Assembly: GCF_019469265.1 (NCBI RefSeq)
Contig: NZ_CP048268.1
Span: 182,001-246,000 of the forward strand
DNA from: Lactobacillus panisapium
GTDB taxonomy: Bacteria > Bacillota > Bacilli > Lactobacillales > Lactobacillaceae
DNA: 64,000 nucleotides
Direction of reading: 5' to 3'
Part shown: piece after piece, positions 8,078 to 17,053 of the stretch
Numbering within the stretch: position 1 is the first letter of the stretch
Layout: each line of letters opens with the position of its first letter
Notes under the pieces: model-generated
What the model saw: only the letters and a program-made list of their open reading frames with translations
Told to the model about the DNA's origin: nothing
Databases searched by the model: none
Translations under genes and position numbers: made by a program

Positions 8078-8998
8078 GTGAAATTTCAGTGCAGTGCATG
8101 CGGATTACGGATAAATTCCAGACATTTTAAACAAGAAGGACTAGTTAATCCGCAATTAACCAGTATTTGCGATCTCTGTATTCAACGTGGAGAACAACCA
8201 GCCGATTTTGCCAATGTTGCCGTTAATATTTTTGCGCAGGGCTTACTCTATACTTTTATTGGCCTAAGCGATGACAATGTTCAATCTGCACCTTTTTTCG
8301 TTACTAAAAAAGAAAACCGCAAACGCTACGAAGCTTTTATCCAAGATTATGATGGCAACGACTTAGCTCAGCAGCAATTGCCACGACCAGACTTTAATCA
8401 AGCCGTAATTGACAGTGAGAAAGGCAGCCTTGAGTTTGTTCCTAGTATGGAACTAACTTTTGCCGAAAACTTGCAAAAACTTGGTCTAAAAGTTGATTTT
8501 AAACTAAATGAAGTTGATTACATTGATCGTGAGCGTATTCGGGCTAAGTATCATTATCGCTGTCAATACTGCGGTCGGCGTGGTCGCAGTGTCGATCATA
8601 AGGACCCAGTATCGTTATCGCATAATAACGATTTTGACAACTTAATCTTATCTTGCCAAGAATGCAATCGCATTAAATCCAACATGCCCTATGAATTGTT
8701 TGTTCAGTTAAATGATCAAATTCCTAAAATTAACCAAAAATTGGTTAAGTATGAAAATGCGCTGGCCACGCTTAAAGGCGAGTTCGACCAAAAGCGCCGT
8801 GAGTTAGCAGCTACTATGCACCTCAAGGGTGTGGTTAATGATCCGGAACTAAATCAAATGCGTAAACAAAATAAAAAATTACAAGACGCAATTGATAGTC
8901 TGGAAAGCGATTATAAGGACTTGCGTTCTTTGCGTGAGCAGCACTTTATGACAGGCTGGAAATTAATGCTTGAGAATAAAAAAGAAGATATTATTTAA
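8078..8998 (+). CDS. HNH endonuclease-domain protein with N-terminal zinc finger
   Basis: 306 aa starting at GTG behind AAAAGGAG. The N-terminus holds two CxxC pairs (CSAC near residue 6, CDLC near residue 31), a probable zinc knuckle. The HNH domain lies around residues 160-205: CQYCGRRGRSVDHKDPVSLS, then DNLILSCQECNRIKS, with four cysteines and the catalytic DH. A coiled-coil tail (about 215-290) follows. HNH proteins of this layout occur in lactobacillus chromosomes without phage genes; the target is unknown. No methylase or phage gene is beside it. Confidence 0.8.
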   Translation: MKFQCSACGLRINSRHFKQEGLVNPQLTSICDLCIQRGEQPADFANVAVNIFAQGLLYTFIGLSDDNVQSAPFFVTKKENRKRYEAFIQDYDGNDLAQQQLPRPDFNQAVIDSEKGSLEFVPSMELTFAENLQKLGLKVDFKLNEVDYIDRERIRAKYHYRCQYCGRRGRSVDHKDPVSLSHNNDFDNLILSCQECNRIKSNMPYELFVQLNDQIPKINQKLVKYENALATLKGEFDQKRRELAATMHLKGVVNDPELNQMRKQNKKLQDAIDSLESDYKDLRSLREQHFMTGWKLMLENKKEDII

Positions 8999-9052
8999 AT
9001 TTGCTTGCGGATTAAGAATCCACCGTGGTTGCTATTTTTGTTTTTTTACAAG

Positions 9053-9240
9053 CTACTTTTTCTTGCCTTTTTGCATCTTTATTTTGTGCAAAGAGGTGAG
9101 CAATTCAAAGGCGCGATCTTGGCTAGGTGTGTTTTCAACAACAATTGATTGAGCAATGTGATTGATGTCAGCTTCTTGCTGCGCCTAGATCATTTCTTCA
9201 TTACTAGGATAACTTATTACCTCAAAGTGACAAACTCAAC
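9053..9240 (-). pseudogene. Decayed ORF relic of unknown family
   Basis: Minus-strand translation gives a protein-like stretch (NHIAQSIVVENTPSQDRAFE, then LLTSLHKIKMQKGKKK, then stop at 9053-9055), interrupted by an in-frame TAG at 9185-9187 and preceded by coding-like residues HFEVISYPSNEEMI. There is no intact start. It looks like the 3' end of a broken gene. The family was not recognised. Confidence 0.35.
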
Positions 9241-9289
9241 GCCTGTGATTAGTAAAGTTGATTAAACACACAGAATTAATTAAAAGAGC

Positions 9290-9700
9290 CTGGGGAAAAA
9301 GCTTTTGGTATTCTTCGTACTTCTGGTACGCGACTGATAGTCGTGCCTAATTTGATGGAGCAGCTTTTTAAGCACCATCACTTTTGTTTCTGCTTAGAAC
9401 CGCCTGAGATTGCTTTCGGTTTACGTTCAATCAGATGGCTAAATCGGTCCACTTCTACTGTCGTTTTTTCAGCCAGTCTGTTTAGCCCCTGATTGTTTTC
9501 TTCACTTCTTCCACTAGTTCCTGTTAGAGTGCTAATGTTTTATCCTGCAGTTTAGCTTGGAAACGGTCACGGTCAACGGCCTTCCGCCAAAAAAGAATAC
9601 TTGTTGGCCTCAGTTTCAAACTTGGTGCCATCAATAAAAAGGGCATGTTCATAAATCAGGCACTCTTCCTGGAGCAAGTGATTAAAGTAAAGAAAACACT
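9290..9700 (-). pseudogene. IS1182-like transposase remnant
   Basis: Minus-strand translation gives LIYEHALFIDGTKFETEAN, close to the IDGTK.EANANKY signature of IS1182-family DDE transposases. After a frameshift it continues as FWRKAVDRDRFQAKLQDKT. Several in-frame stops follow, then QKYEEYQKLFP in another frame, matching the region before the DDE Asp. Both ends are lost. This is a dead insertion sequence. Confidence 0.7.
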
Positions 9701-9775
9701 TAATTTTTCACTACGCAAATAAACAATTAAGCTATTTGTTTAACTATCAAGTTAATAAATATACTTGAAAAGCAG

Positions 9776-9816
9776 AAAAAAGCCATACCAAATATGATTT
9801 GTTACGGCTTTTATTA
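9776..9816 (-). terminator. Terminator downstream of the 122-aa gene
   Basis: AAAAGCC and GGCTTTT arms enclose a smaller imperfect stem. On the minus strand it ends in a T run and follows the gene at 9899-10267. Confidence 0.6.
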
Positions 9817-9898
9817 ATCTTTCTGTTAAACTTTTTCGGCTTAAACGAGCATAACTTTCATCAGGAATCTATTCCCAAATTATCACCTTTTTTGCCGC

Positions 9899-10267
9899 CT
9901 ACTTTATCGCAGTAGTTTGCTGAACAACTATTATCTTTTCTTTTAGTTTAGGGTAGTACAAATATGATTTCTTGTTTGTAATTATAATTGCACCATTAGC
10001 ACCATTTTTAGGTTCCAATACATATGCATTATCACTGGATTTTTTATAAATTCCGTGATCGAACTCCTTACCCTGAAAATAGAGTCGATAGCCATTTGCT
10101 CGCTTTACCGCGAAACCAATGTTTACGTTATCTGACAGAGCTGTATTATTAGAAAAAGCTCCAATAATACTCGGTGGATTTTTCGTTGCATCAAACAGAA
10201 AAAATAGCGTAATTACAAGTAACAAGCCAAGGATATAAGTACTGATTTTATAATAATTTTTTTTCAT
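9899..10267 (-). CDS. Small membrane-anchored protein of unknown function (122 aa)
   Basis: Not a family I can name. One N-terminal transmembrane segment (about residues 8-27, YILGLLLVITLFFLF) is followed by an extracellular beta-rich domain with the motif NKKSYLYYPKLKEKIIVVQ. A clear paralogue without the membrane anchor lies at 31069-31392: both share FD.G.Y...DNA.VL.P and KSYLYYP. It is 21 nt downstream of the 95-aa gene on the same strand, so the two are probably one transcript. It may be a surface or lipoprotein-like accessory protein. Confidence 0.65.
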   Translation of the reverse strand: MKKNYYKISTYILGLLLVITLFFLFDATKNPPSIIGAFSNNTALSDNVNIGFAVKRANGYRLYFQGKEFDHGIYKKSSDNAYVLEPKNGANGAIIITNKKSYLYYPKLKEKIIVVQQTTAIK

Positions 10268-10288
10268 ATTCTCTTCAATTAAACTGCT

Positions 10289-10576
10289 TTAACGCCGCTG
10301 ATTTGGCTTATAGACATATTTGTTCAAATCTTCTTTGCAGTCATTGATAGTAAAGCCATATTCATATTCGTGGACGCCGTCAAAACTTTCTCTCTTATCA
10401 ACATTAAAATATGCACCTATAGCGCCAAGTATATTTACCATATCCAGAAAGCCGTCAAAAGAATAGACTGCTATATACAATGCGCCATTTATTGACTTTT
10501 CACATTTGTACTCATATAGATCTTTAATGCCCTGTTTTAAAAGCAAAATTAGGTTATCTCGATTGACCTCATCCAT
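10289..10576 (-). CDS. Hypothetical protein (95 aa)
   Basis: Not recognised. It is an acidic, soluble-looking protein rich in Tyr, Asp and Asn (EYEYGFTINDCKEDLNKYVY) with no signal peptide. Size and acidity resemble immunity or small cytoplasmic accessory proteins, but nothing proves this. It is followed after 21 nt by the membrane-anchored 122-aa gene and preceded by a possible 55-codon ORF. The ribosome site (AGAAAGAG) is modest. Confidence 0.55.
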   Translation of the reverse strand: MDEVNRDNLILLLKQGIKDLYEYKCEKSINGALYIAVYSFDGFLDMVNILGAIGAYFNVDKRESFDGVHEYEYGFTINDCKEDLNKYVYKPNQRR

Positions 10577-10592
10577 TCTTAGTCAGCTCTTT

Positions 10593-10760
10593 CTATTTGA
10601 AATGCAGCAGTAAGCTAAAAAACAACAGCGGACGTTGATAAATGTTTAGAAGAAGTAGAACTACATATCCGTGACTGCCTACGTTAGGAATAGTGATATT
10701 ATTAGTGCAAGTTACATTGAGGGTTTCAAAAGCCGCTCTTGCCACCTTAATAATTTTCAT
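10593..10760 (-). CDS. Possible 55-aa ORF, perhaps a gene remnant
   Basis: An ATG at 10760 opens 55 codons ending 17 nt before the 95-aa gene. The C-terminal half is hydrophobic (YVVLLLLNIY, LLFFSLLLHF), so it could be a small membrane protein. The ribosome site is weak. No family was recognised. It could equally be chance coding or the 5' fragment of a lost gene. The remaining part of 10577-10959 holds only the terminator below. Confidence 0.25.
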   Translation of the reverse strand: MKIIKVARAAFETLNVTCTNNITIPNVGSHGYVVLLLLNIYQRPLLFFSLLLHFK

Positions 10761-10817
10761 AATCTTACCACTATAATTTGAATAAAGATAGGAGAAATAC
10801 GTTTAATTTCTATGGGA

Positions 10818-10852
10818 AACAAAAAATCAATAGTTTTTGCTATTGATTTCTT
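10818..10852 (-). terminator. Terminator after the first SLAP gene
   Basis: AAATCAATAG and CTATTGATTT form a perfect 10-bp stem; the minus strand continues into a T run. Confidence 0.75.
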
Positions 10853-10959
10853 AACTATGCTAGTTGCTTTTAAAAGCCACGCAATTGCACTGTGATCATA
10901 ATGCACACTTTCTTGTCACAGCACTAGCACTATTAATATTTTGATTTTCAATAAATCAA

Positions 10960-12498
10960 TTAGTCACCAAGTGGATAAGACATTGTAGTGAGTTGCGTGA
11001 TTGCTGTTTTAAGATACCAAACAGCTTCCTTTACTTCGGCAACAGTTACTTTATCAGATTTTTGAATAAGAATAGCGTTTGTTAATGCACTGTCATAGTT
11101 TGCTTTTAAGTTTGTGTATGCACTATTTATTTTTCTATCTTTTTCTTGATCGATTAGTTTAGCCAGTTCCTGTTTATCAGTTTCTGAGGCAGTTTTTTGA
11201 TCACTTTCAGCCTGAGCAGCGGTATTTATTGGGTTTAATTTAATACCGCTAATATATTTGACATCACTTGCCTTGATAAAGTTGTTGCCATAATTTAATT
11301 TTTGCTTTTCAACAGGGTGAGCGGGACTAGAATTTGTTGTCGCTGAATTATTAGCATCGATAACGCTGGAATTTTCATAATTTAGGCAGTGATAAAATAA
11401 CTCGGCCTTCTTTTCCTCGGGTATCCAAAGATACATTAGACCATCAACCGTGAGGTCCCTGTACTTTTGCTTTTTAATGCTTTTACCGATTGATTTGCCA
11501 GTAGTATCGTAAAGCTGGACGGTGTCACCAGAAAGTGGCTGAACAAAGGTGTAAGTTAAATCTTCATAATTTACGATTGGCAAGTTTACCTTTAAAGAAA
11601 CATTATTTTGATCAATATATTCATCTGGATGGTCGTGTAGTCTAAAAATATATCCTTCAAAACCATCATTGGCATATGGAATCACAGCTAGATCAACTTT
11701 GATTTTCTGACCCTTTTTAAGAGTACGTTTAATAGAAGAATAGTTGACTGTAGTTGTTGATGACTTAGTTAACACTGTTGCGGTGGCAACGCCGTTATAC
11801 CGTTGCGCATGACCATCAATATAGCCGACATTAGCAGCTTTAATATAGTGACCTTGACCCAATGAATAAAAGTTTTTACCTTTTATTTTGGCTGTTGGCA
11901 AGTATTCAATTTTTAAATGTCGTGCGGAATCATCTTCATAAAAAAAGTATGTTGGAGCTTCAGTTGCAGATTTAATTTTGCCTTGGTAGCTCACAATATC
12001 TTTTTTAAATAGTTTTTTGCCTGTGGCATGACCATTTTTGTTATAAACAAACGAATTGTGATTTAAAATCAGTTTGTTTTTCTTTGTGTTTTTGCCATTT
12101 TGATTTATAACGACGGCTGCATCAAGATAATAGTTGTTGGCAAGCTGATAATAAGTACGACCATTAATTTTCTTAGTGCCATAATAAGGATAGGTACCAT
12201 AATTTTCTCCAGTATCCCTCACGCTGTTAACATCTGTCATGGCAAAGCCTTTTTTGTCGACCCTAAAGTCTGCAGGTATCAAATAGGCCTTTGAAGTTGG
12301 GTCTTGCTTAATTTTGATTTTATTACCAAATTGGTTATAAACGTAGTCATCTTCTAGCAGTTGAACTGTTCCTTTTGCTTTTTTAACGCTCTTCTTAGCA
12401 GCCAAAACTGGTTGTACTTGAGCTAAAACTGTCGATAATGGAGTGATTGCTAATACTGTTGCTGTTAGCCCAATTCTAATCTTTTTTGTTAATTTCAT
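10960..12498 (-). CDS. SLAP-domain surface protein (copy 1)
   Basis: 512 aa. A signal peptide (KKIRIGLTATVLAITPLS..., cleavage near VLAA) is followed by SLAP-type repeats: YVYNQFGNKIK, VVINQNGKNTKKNKL and SFVYNKNGHATGKKLF, the pattern used by lactobacilli to bind secondary cell-wall polymers. The middle (about 225-380) is a domain of unknown function with KKGQKIKVDLAVIPY and LRLHD-like motifs. The C-terminal ~60 residues form a helical tail ending in EVKEAVWYLKTAITQL. A paralogue lies at 17054-18559 and a 3' relic at 14604-14711. It is divergent from a BspA-like gene. Confidence 0.82.
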   Translation of the reverse strand: MKLTKKIRIGLTATVLAITPLSTVLAQVQPVLAAKKSVKKAKGTVQLLEDDYVYNQFGNKIKIKQDPTSKAYLIPADFRVDKKGFAMTDVNSVRDTGENYGTYPYYGTKKINGRTYYQLANNYYLDAAVVINQNGKNTKKNKLILNHNSFVYNKNGHATGKKLFKKDIVSYQGKIKSATEAPTYFFYEDDSARHLKIEYLPTAKIKGKNFYSLGQGHYIKAANVGYIDGHAQRYNGVATATVLTKSSTTTVNYSSIKRTLKKGQKIKVDLAVIPYANDGFEGYIFRLHDHPDEYIDQNNVSLKVNLPIVNYEDLTYTFVQPLSGDTVQLYDTTGKSIGKSIKKQKYRDLTVDGLMYLWIPEEKKAELFYHCLNYENSSVIDANNSATTNSSPAHPVEKQKLNYGNNFIKASDVKYISGIKLNPINTAAQAESDQKTASETDKQELAKLIDQEKDRKINSAYTNLKANYDSALTNAILIQKSDKVTVAEVKEAVWYLKTAITQLTTMSYPLGD

Positions 12499-12695
12499 TT
12501 TTAACCTCGTAAATGATCTTAAACCTCATAATCAAATCTATTATAGATCACTTTTTTATAACTATATATATAAATCTGAGTTCAACATAAAGCTATTTAA
12601 AAAATCGGTCTTTTTTCTTCTTGTAAATTTCATCTTTTAACCAATTTAACCAGCAAGCCGGTCTATAATGAAGGTATGAGAAGAGAGGTTATGTT
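12499..12695. promoter_or_regulatory. Divergent promoter region between SLAP copy 1 and BspA copy 1
   Basis: 197 nt between two divergent surface-protein genes. For the plus-strand gene TATAAT (12663-12668) lies about 30 nt before the start codon, with AGAGAGG as ribosome site. A-rich stretches upstream of the minus-strand start suggest a second promoter, but no exact boxes are claimed. Confidence 0.45.
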
Positions 12696-14537
12696 ATGAA
12701 ATCGAATAGCATGAATAAATTGAAAAAAAGCAAAATTGCAGTTACTGCACTCTTGCTCTGCTTGCTGTGCCTGACTGGCTTCACGGCGACGACTAAAGCC
12801 GATACGCCAGCTGGCACGTCACTAAGTAATGAAACTAATTCTTCAGCCGATAGTGGTTTATGGACGGGTAAAGACGGTGACTGTGATTGGAAATTTGACC
12901 TAGTCACCAAAACGCTCACAATTAGTGCCCCCGCAAAAACAAGTCAGCTGTCAAGTACGCCTTTTAAAAAGGAATTTAACTGGTCTGACATTATTGAGCA
13001 CATTGTCTTTGAAACCCCGGTTAGTCTGGCTTCTGATTCAAGTTCAAAATTTGCAGATTTAAGAAGTCTGCAAGATATTAAGGGCTTAAACCAGGTGGAT
13101 ACCAGTGAGGTAACTAGCATGGTACGGCTTTTTGCTGATGACCCGAATTTGACTAGTCTTGATGTCAGTCATTTTGACACTGGCAAAGTGACCGATATGA
13201 GTGGTATGTTTGAAGATTCTAAAGTTAAGCAGCTTGATTTGAAGAATTTTAATACCACCAAGGTTACTGATATGTCAAAAATGTTCTATTCTACTGCAAT
13301 AGAACAGCTCGACTTGAGTAATTTTGATACAAGTAGTGTTACCAATATGGCAAGCATGTTTAGTTATACGAAGTTGGCCCAGCTTGATCTGAAAAACTTT
13401 AATACTAAAAAGGTTACCGATATGAACGGCATGTTTAGAAATAATAGCTTTGCTAGTCTAGATGTAAGCAATTTTGATACACGCAACGTAACCAAGATGA
13501 ATGGTATGTTTGAAGAACTAAAAAATGTGACTAACCTTGATTTAAGTAATTTCGATACCAAAAATGTCACTACTATGAGCTATATGTTTGCTAATTCAAA
13601 AGCTTTAACTAAGGTAAACACTGCCGGCTGGGATACGAGCAGCTTAAAAGATACTTCGAATATGTTTTACAATGCAATCGCTCTGACAGATTTTGATTTA
13701 GGTAATTTGAATACCCGTAGTGTAAAAGATATGTCTTACATGTTTTCGGGGTTTACACATCTAGACCAAGTAGACCTAAGTAAGCTTGATACTGGCAGCG
13801 TAATCTATATGGTGGGAATGTTTGAAAATATTAAAGAAGTTAAAAAGATTGATGTTAGTCACTTTGATGTCCGAAAAGTAATACGTACTTTTAATATGTT
13901 CAAGGGTGATACCACTCTAGAGGAAGTTAACTTAAAAGGATGGAATTCAAAGAACCTAAAAGATATGGGAGGCATGTTTAGAAACGACAAAAGTTTAGTT
14001 AACGTTGATCTAAGATCATTAAATACTAAAAGCGTTAAAAGCATGAATGATATGTTTAGAAACGATGCAAAACTGCAGAAAGTTGACCTGCGCGGGTGGA
14101 ATACGCGAAAGACTGTAGCTACTGCTAGAATGTTTATGAACTGTCCTGAGCTTACTTATGTTAATCTACACGGCTGGCACATGGCTGAATTAGAAGATTC
14201 AACTCTAATGTTTTACAATGACCACAAACTTGCTCTTGTTGATTTGAGTCATTTTAATATTCATAATAGCCAAATATTGAAACAAGCTGGTAATCCAGAG
14301 GGCTTTGCCGTTAAGCTGGGCCATTACCGTCTGCGCAAGAGCTCTGGCGTTGGTCATGGTTTTAAGCATATTCAGGCAGTTGGTAAGGGCACTGTTAGAA
14401 AGCCAAAAGGTAAAAAATATACTGAAAAGCGACTGCTTAAACTTTATAATCATTCAGCCAAAAAGAGTCCAATGGGAGTTTACGTAATGTATAACGGTAA
14501 AAAGCCATATTTTCCTAAAGGATTATCAATTAAATAA
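12696..14537 (+). CDS. BspA-like (DUF285) leucine-rich-repeat surface protein, copy 1
   Basis: 613 aa. A signal peptide (about 1-36, ending TTKADT) is followed by the BspA lead segment LWTGKDGDCDWKFDL / TLTIS, then about 16 repeats of 23-25 residues with consensus LDLSNFDTxxVTDMSGMF (Mycoplasma-type DUF285 repeats). The basic C-terminal domain (LGHYRLRKSSGVGHG..., KPKGKKYTEKRLLKLY, ...YVMYNGKKP) is shared with copy 2. There is no LPxTG or SLAP domain, so the basic tail may hold it at the wall by charge. BspA proteins bind host matrix or other bacteria; the ligand here is unknown. Confidence 0.9.
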   Translation: MKSNSMNKLKKSKIAVTALLLCLLCLTGFTATTKADTPAGTSLSNETNSSADSGLWTGKDGDCDWKFDLVTKTLTISAPAKTSQLSSTPFKKEFNWSDIIEHIVFETPVSLASDSSSKFADLRSLQDIKGLNQVDTSEVTSMVRLFADDPNLTSLDVSHFDTGKVTDMSGMFEDSKVKQLDLKNFNTTKVTDMSKMFYSTAIEQLDLSNFDTSSVTNMASMFSYTKLAQLDLKNFNTKKVTDMNGMFRNNSFASLDVSNFDTRNVTKMNGMFEELKNVTNLDLSNFDTKNVTTMSYMFANSKALTKVNTAGWDTSSLKDTSNMFYNAIALTDFDLGNLNTRSVKDMSYMFSGFTHLDQVDLSKLDTGSVIYMVGMFENIKEVKKIDVSHFDVRKVIRTFNMFKGDTTLEEVNLKGWNSKNLKDMGGMFRNDKSLVNVDLRSLNTKSVKSMNDMFRNDAKLQKVDLRGWNTRKTVATARMFMNCPELTYVNLHGWHMAELEDSTLMFYNDHKLALVDLSHFNIHNSQILKQAGNPEGFAVKLGHYRLRKSSGVGHGFKHIQAVGKGTVRKPKGKKYTEKRLLKLYNHSAKKSPMGVYVMYNGKKPYFPKGLSIK

Positions 14538-14549
14538 TTTTGTAAAACA

Positions 14550-14597
14550 AAAACAGGATTAGTTCATGTTAGTGCATGAATCAATCCTGTTTTTTTA
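14550..14597. terminator. Terminator after BspA copy 1
   Basis: AACAGGATT and AATCCTGTT enclose an inner TTCATG / CATGAA stem and end in seven T residues. The same AACAGGATTAGT sequence recurs after BspA copy 2. Confidence 0.85.
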
Positions 14598-14603
14598 ATG
14601 CCC

Positions 14604-14711
14604 TTAATCTTTTTGCGGAAAATTCATTGAAGTCAGTTGGATCTTGGTTGTCTTGAGGTACCACATGGCTTCTTTCACCTCGCAAATCATTACTTTACTT
14701 AGTATTATAGC
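14604..14711 (-). pseudogene. 3' remnant of a third SLAP gene
   Basis: Minus-strand translation gives about 35 residues ICEVKEAMWYLKTTKIQL...MNFPQKD then stop, clearly homologous to the C-termini of the two SLAP genes (EVKEAVWYLKTAITQL...SYPLGD and QVKEAVWLLETTKLQL...FPESD). It is cut off by an in-frame TGA (14712-14714). The rest of the gene is missing. It sits where a minus-strand SLAP partner of BspA copy 2 would be expected. The rest of 14538-14860 holds the terminator above and the BspA copy 2 promoter. Confidence 0.85.
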
Positions 14712-14860
14712 TCAAATGCTAAGCTTTTAATATAACATCTGAAGACCCTGCTATCTGTAAAAAGATAAAAAATCGTAATAAAATATGCTGACTTATTATC
14801 TGGTGCCGATTTAAGCGCGAAAACAGCTTATAATAAAAATAAGAGAAAAGAGGTCATGAA

Positions 14861-16990
14861 ATGAAACAGCATTTGTTTACAAAAAATAAAAAGATAACTG
14901 CAAGAATCGTTGCAATACTTAGTTTATCCTGCTTAATCAGTGCAGTAGCACTCACTGTTCAACCTACCACCAAAGTTTTGGCTGATACAAGGGATACTAT
15001 GAACAATTTGGGCTACTGGACAGGTAAGGACGGCGACTGTGAATGGAGCTATGATGTTGGTACTTGGACATTAACCATCAGTGCAACTAAAGAGGGTAAT
15101 AGTATGTCGTCCCAACCGCTTTATCAAGCACTCGCCTGGCATCAAAATATTAGACACATTGTCTTTAGCTCGCCGGTGAAGCTTCCAGCTAATTCAAGCA
15201 AAAAATTTCTTGGGCTAAGTAGCTTGGAAGATTTCAGGGGATTGGATTTAGTTGATACAAGCGACGTAACCAATATGTCAGAGTTGTTCATGGGGGATGG
15301 TGCGTTGACTGGGCTAGACTTAAGTCATTTTAATACTAGTAGTGTGACTAACATGAGTAGAATGTTTTCGCAAACTAATCTGGCAAAACTTGACCTTCAC
15401 GGGTTTAAAACTGAAAACGTGACTAATATGAGCGGCATGTTTTTAGGTGCAAAAATTACCAACCTAGACTTAGCAGGCTTAAACACCCAAAAAGTAACTA
15501 ACATGTCTGACATGTTCAGCAATTTGGATACCGAAAGGCTAAACCTGTCCAAGTTAACTACCAAAAATGTGACCACAATGAGCGGTATGTTCAGGGCATG
15601 CAAGGCTAAACAAATTGATTTCTCAAACTTTGACACTAGCAACGTGACTGACATGAGTCACATGTTTGCTTCTTGTAAAGCAGAAAAGCTTGACTTGTCG
15701 AGCTTCAATACTGGTAAAGTAACCAATATGAGTGACATGCTTAGTGGAGTTGATACCGATAATCTGGATTTAAGTGGCCTGAACACGAGCAGTGTCACTA
15801 ATATGAGTGAGATGTTTTCAGGTAGCAAGGTAAAACAGTTGAACCTGTCTCATTTTAATACTAGCAAAGTGACTGATATGGCTAGTATGTTTAAAGGGTT
15901 AAATACTGCCAGTTTAGACTTAAGCAGTTTTAACACTAAGAATGTTACCAATATGGCTTCTATGTTTGCAGGAAGTGGATTAAAAGATCTGGATTTGTCT
16001 AACTTTGATACCAGTAAAGTGACCGCAATGAACGGTATGTTTAGCAAAATGGGCATAACCAGTTTAGATTTGGGTAATTTGAATACGAGCAGTGTCACCA
16101 ACATGAGTGAAATGTTTTCAGATGATGCTGCGTTAACAAAACTGAATTTAAGCGGCTTTGATACTAAAAATGTGACTAATATGAGCCGAATGTTTAATGG
16201 TTGCCAAGGCCTGCTTGATTTTGACATTGGCCATTTTGATACCAGCAAAGTAACATCTTTTGCCGGCATGTTTGCGAATCTACCACAGATTAACAGTTTG
16301 GATCTTAGTCATTTTAAGACCAAGAGAGTAACTGACATGAGTAGTATGTTTTCAGGGGATACGGCTCTAACGGATCTGAATTTAATGGGATGGAATACCA
16401 ATCAGGTCGGGAATATGAGCCAAATGTTTAGCAATACAGGCTTGGTAAAAATTGATTTGAGTCACTTTAAAACCAAGCGTTTAACTAATGTCTTCGGCAT
16501 GTTCAAAGGTGCTGCTAATTTGAAAACGGTCGATCTGCATAAGTGGAACACACGAAAAGTCAGGCATTTAGATGAAATGTTTATGAACTGTCCAAAGCTG
16601 GTTAATGTTAATTTTCACGGCTGGCGTTTATTGAATTCAATTTCTTTTGGTGCAATTCGCATGTTTGCCGGTGATTATCAACTTGCTAGCGTTGATTTGA
16701 GCGGTTTTAACAAAAATAATAGTCGAATATTGCAAAATGCTGGCAATCCAAAAGGTCTAGCTGTCAAACTGGGGCATTATCGTTTAGCTAGAGATTCAGG
16801 CATTGGACATGGCTATAAACATATTCGTGCTGTTGGCAAAGGGACTATCCTAGCTCCTAAAGGTAAAAAGTATACTGAAAAACAATTGCTAAAACTGTAT
16901 AGTCGTTCTGCTAAAAAGTGTCCTAAAGAGACCTACGTAATGTATAACGGCAAAAAGCCGGTCATACCAAAATGGCTTAAAATCAAATAA
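14861..16990 (+). CDS. BspA-like (DUF285) leucine-rich-repeat surface protein, copy 2
   Basis: 709 aa. Layout as copy 1 with more repeats: signal peptide (about 1-43, ending VLADT), lead segment YWTGKDGDCEWSYDV, roughly 20 DUF285 repeats (LDLSxFNTSxVTNMSxMF), then the same basic tail (LGHYRLARDSGIGHGYKHI, PKGKKYTEKQLLKLYSRS, YVMYNGKKP). The start ATG follows AAAAGAGG; an overlapping ATG six bases earlier is out of frame. The length difference from copy 1 is due to repeat number. Unequal recombination between repeats is likely. Confidence 0.9.
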   Translation: MKQHLFTKNKKITARIVAILSLSCLISAVALTVQPTTKVLADTRDTMNNLGYWTGKDGDCEWSYDVGTWTLTISATKEGNSMSSQPLYQALAWHQNIRHIVFSSPVKLPANSSKKFLGLSSLEDFRGLDLVDTSDVTNMSELFMGDGALTGLDLSHFNTSSVTNMSRMFSQTNLAKLDLHGFKTENVTNMSGMFLGAKITNLDLAGLNTQKVTNMSDMFSNLDTERLNLSKLTTKNVTTMSGMFRACKAKQIDFSNFDTSNVTDMSHMFASCKAEKLDLSSFNTGKVTNMSDMLSGVDTDNLDLSGLNTSSVTNMSEMFSGSKVKQLNLSHFNTSKVTDMASMFKGLNTASLDLSSFNTKNVTNMASMFAGSGLKDLDLSNFDTSKVTAMNGMFSKMGITSLDLGNLNTSSVTNMSEMFSDDAALTKLNLSGFDTKNVTNMSRMFNGCQGLLDFDIGHFDTSKVTSFAGMFANLPQINSLDLSHFKTKRVTDMSSMFSGDTALTDLNLMGWNTNQVGNMSQMFSNTGLVKIDLSHFKTKRLTNVFGMFKGAANLKTVDLHKWNTRKVRHLDEMFMNCPKLVNVNFHGWRLLNSISFGAIRMFAGDYQLASVDLSGFNKNNSRILQNAGNPKGLAVKLGHYRLARDSGIGHGYKHIRAVGKGTILAPKGKKYTEKQLLKLYSRSAKKCPKETYVMYNGKKPVIPKWLKIK

Positions 16991-17002
16991 CTTTACAAAA
17001 AA

Positions 17003-17047
17003 TAAAACAGGATTAGTCCTCATTAATTGTGGGATAATCCTGTTTTG
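17003..17047. terminator. Bidirectional terminator between BspA copy 2 and SLAP copy 2
   Basis: AAAACAGGATTA and TAATCCTGTTTT form a perfect 12-bp stem between convergent genes with A/T runs on both sides. Confidence 0.85.
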
Positions 17048-17053
17048 TCCTTA

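Noticed and set aside
8078..8998. HNH gene as part of a prophage or restriction system
   Set aside because: No phage, methylase or specificity gene is nearby.
15397..16269. Long minus-strand ORFs inside the BspA genes
   Set aside because: They are mirror images of the repeat codons, have no ribosome sites and give low-complexity protein.
12696..16990. Regular repeats that might look like a CRISPR array or DNA satellite
   Set aside because: The periodicity is 69-75 nt and in frame. It is the protein repeat of DUF285, with synonymous variation, not exact DNA repeats with spacers.
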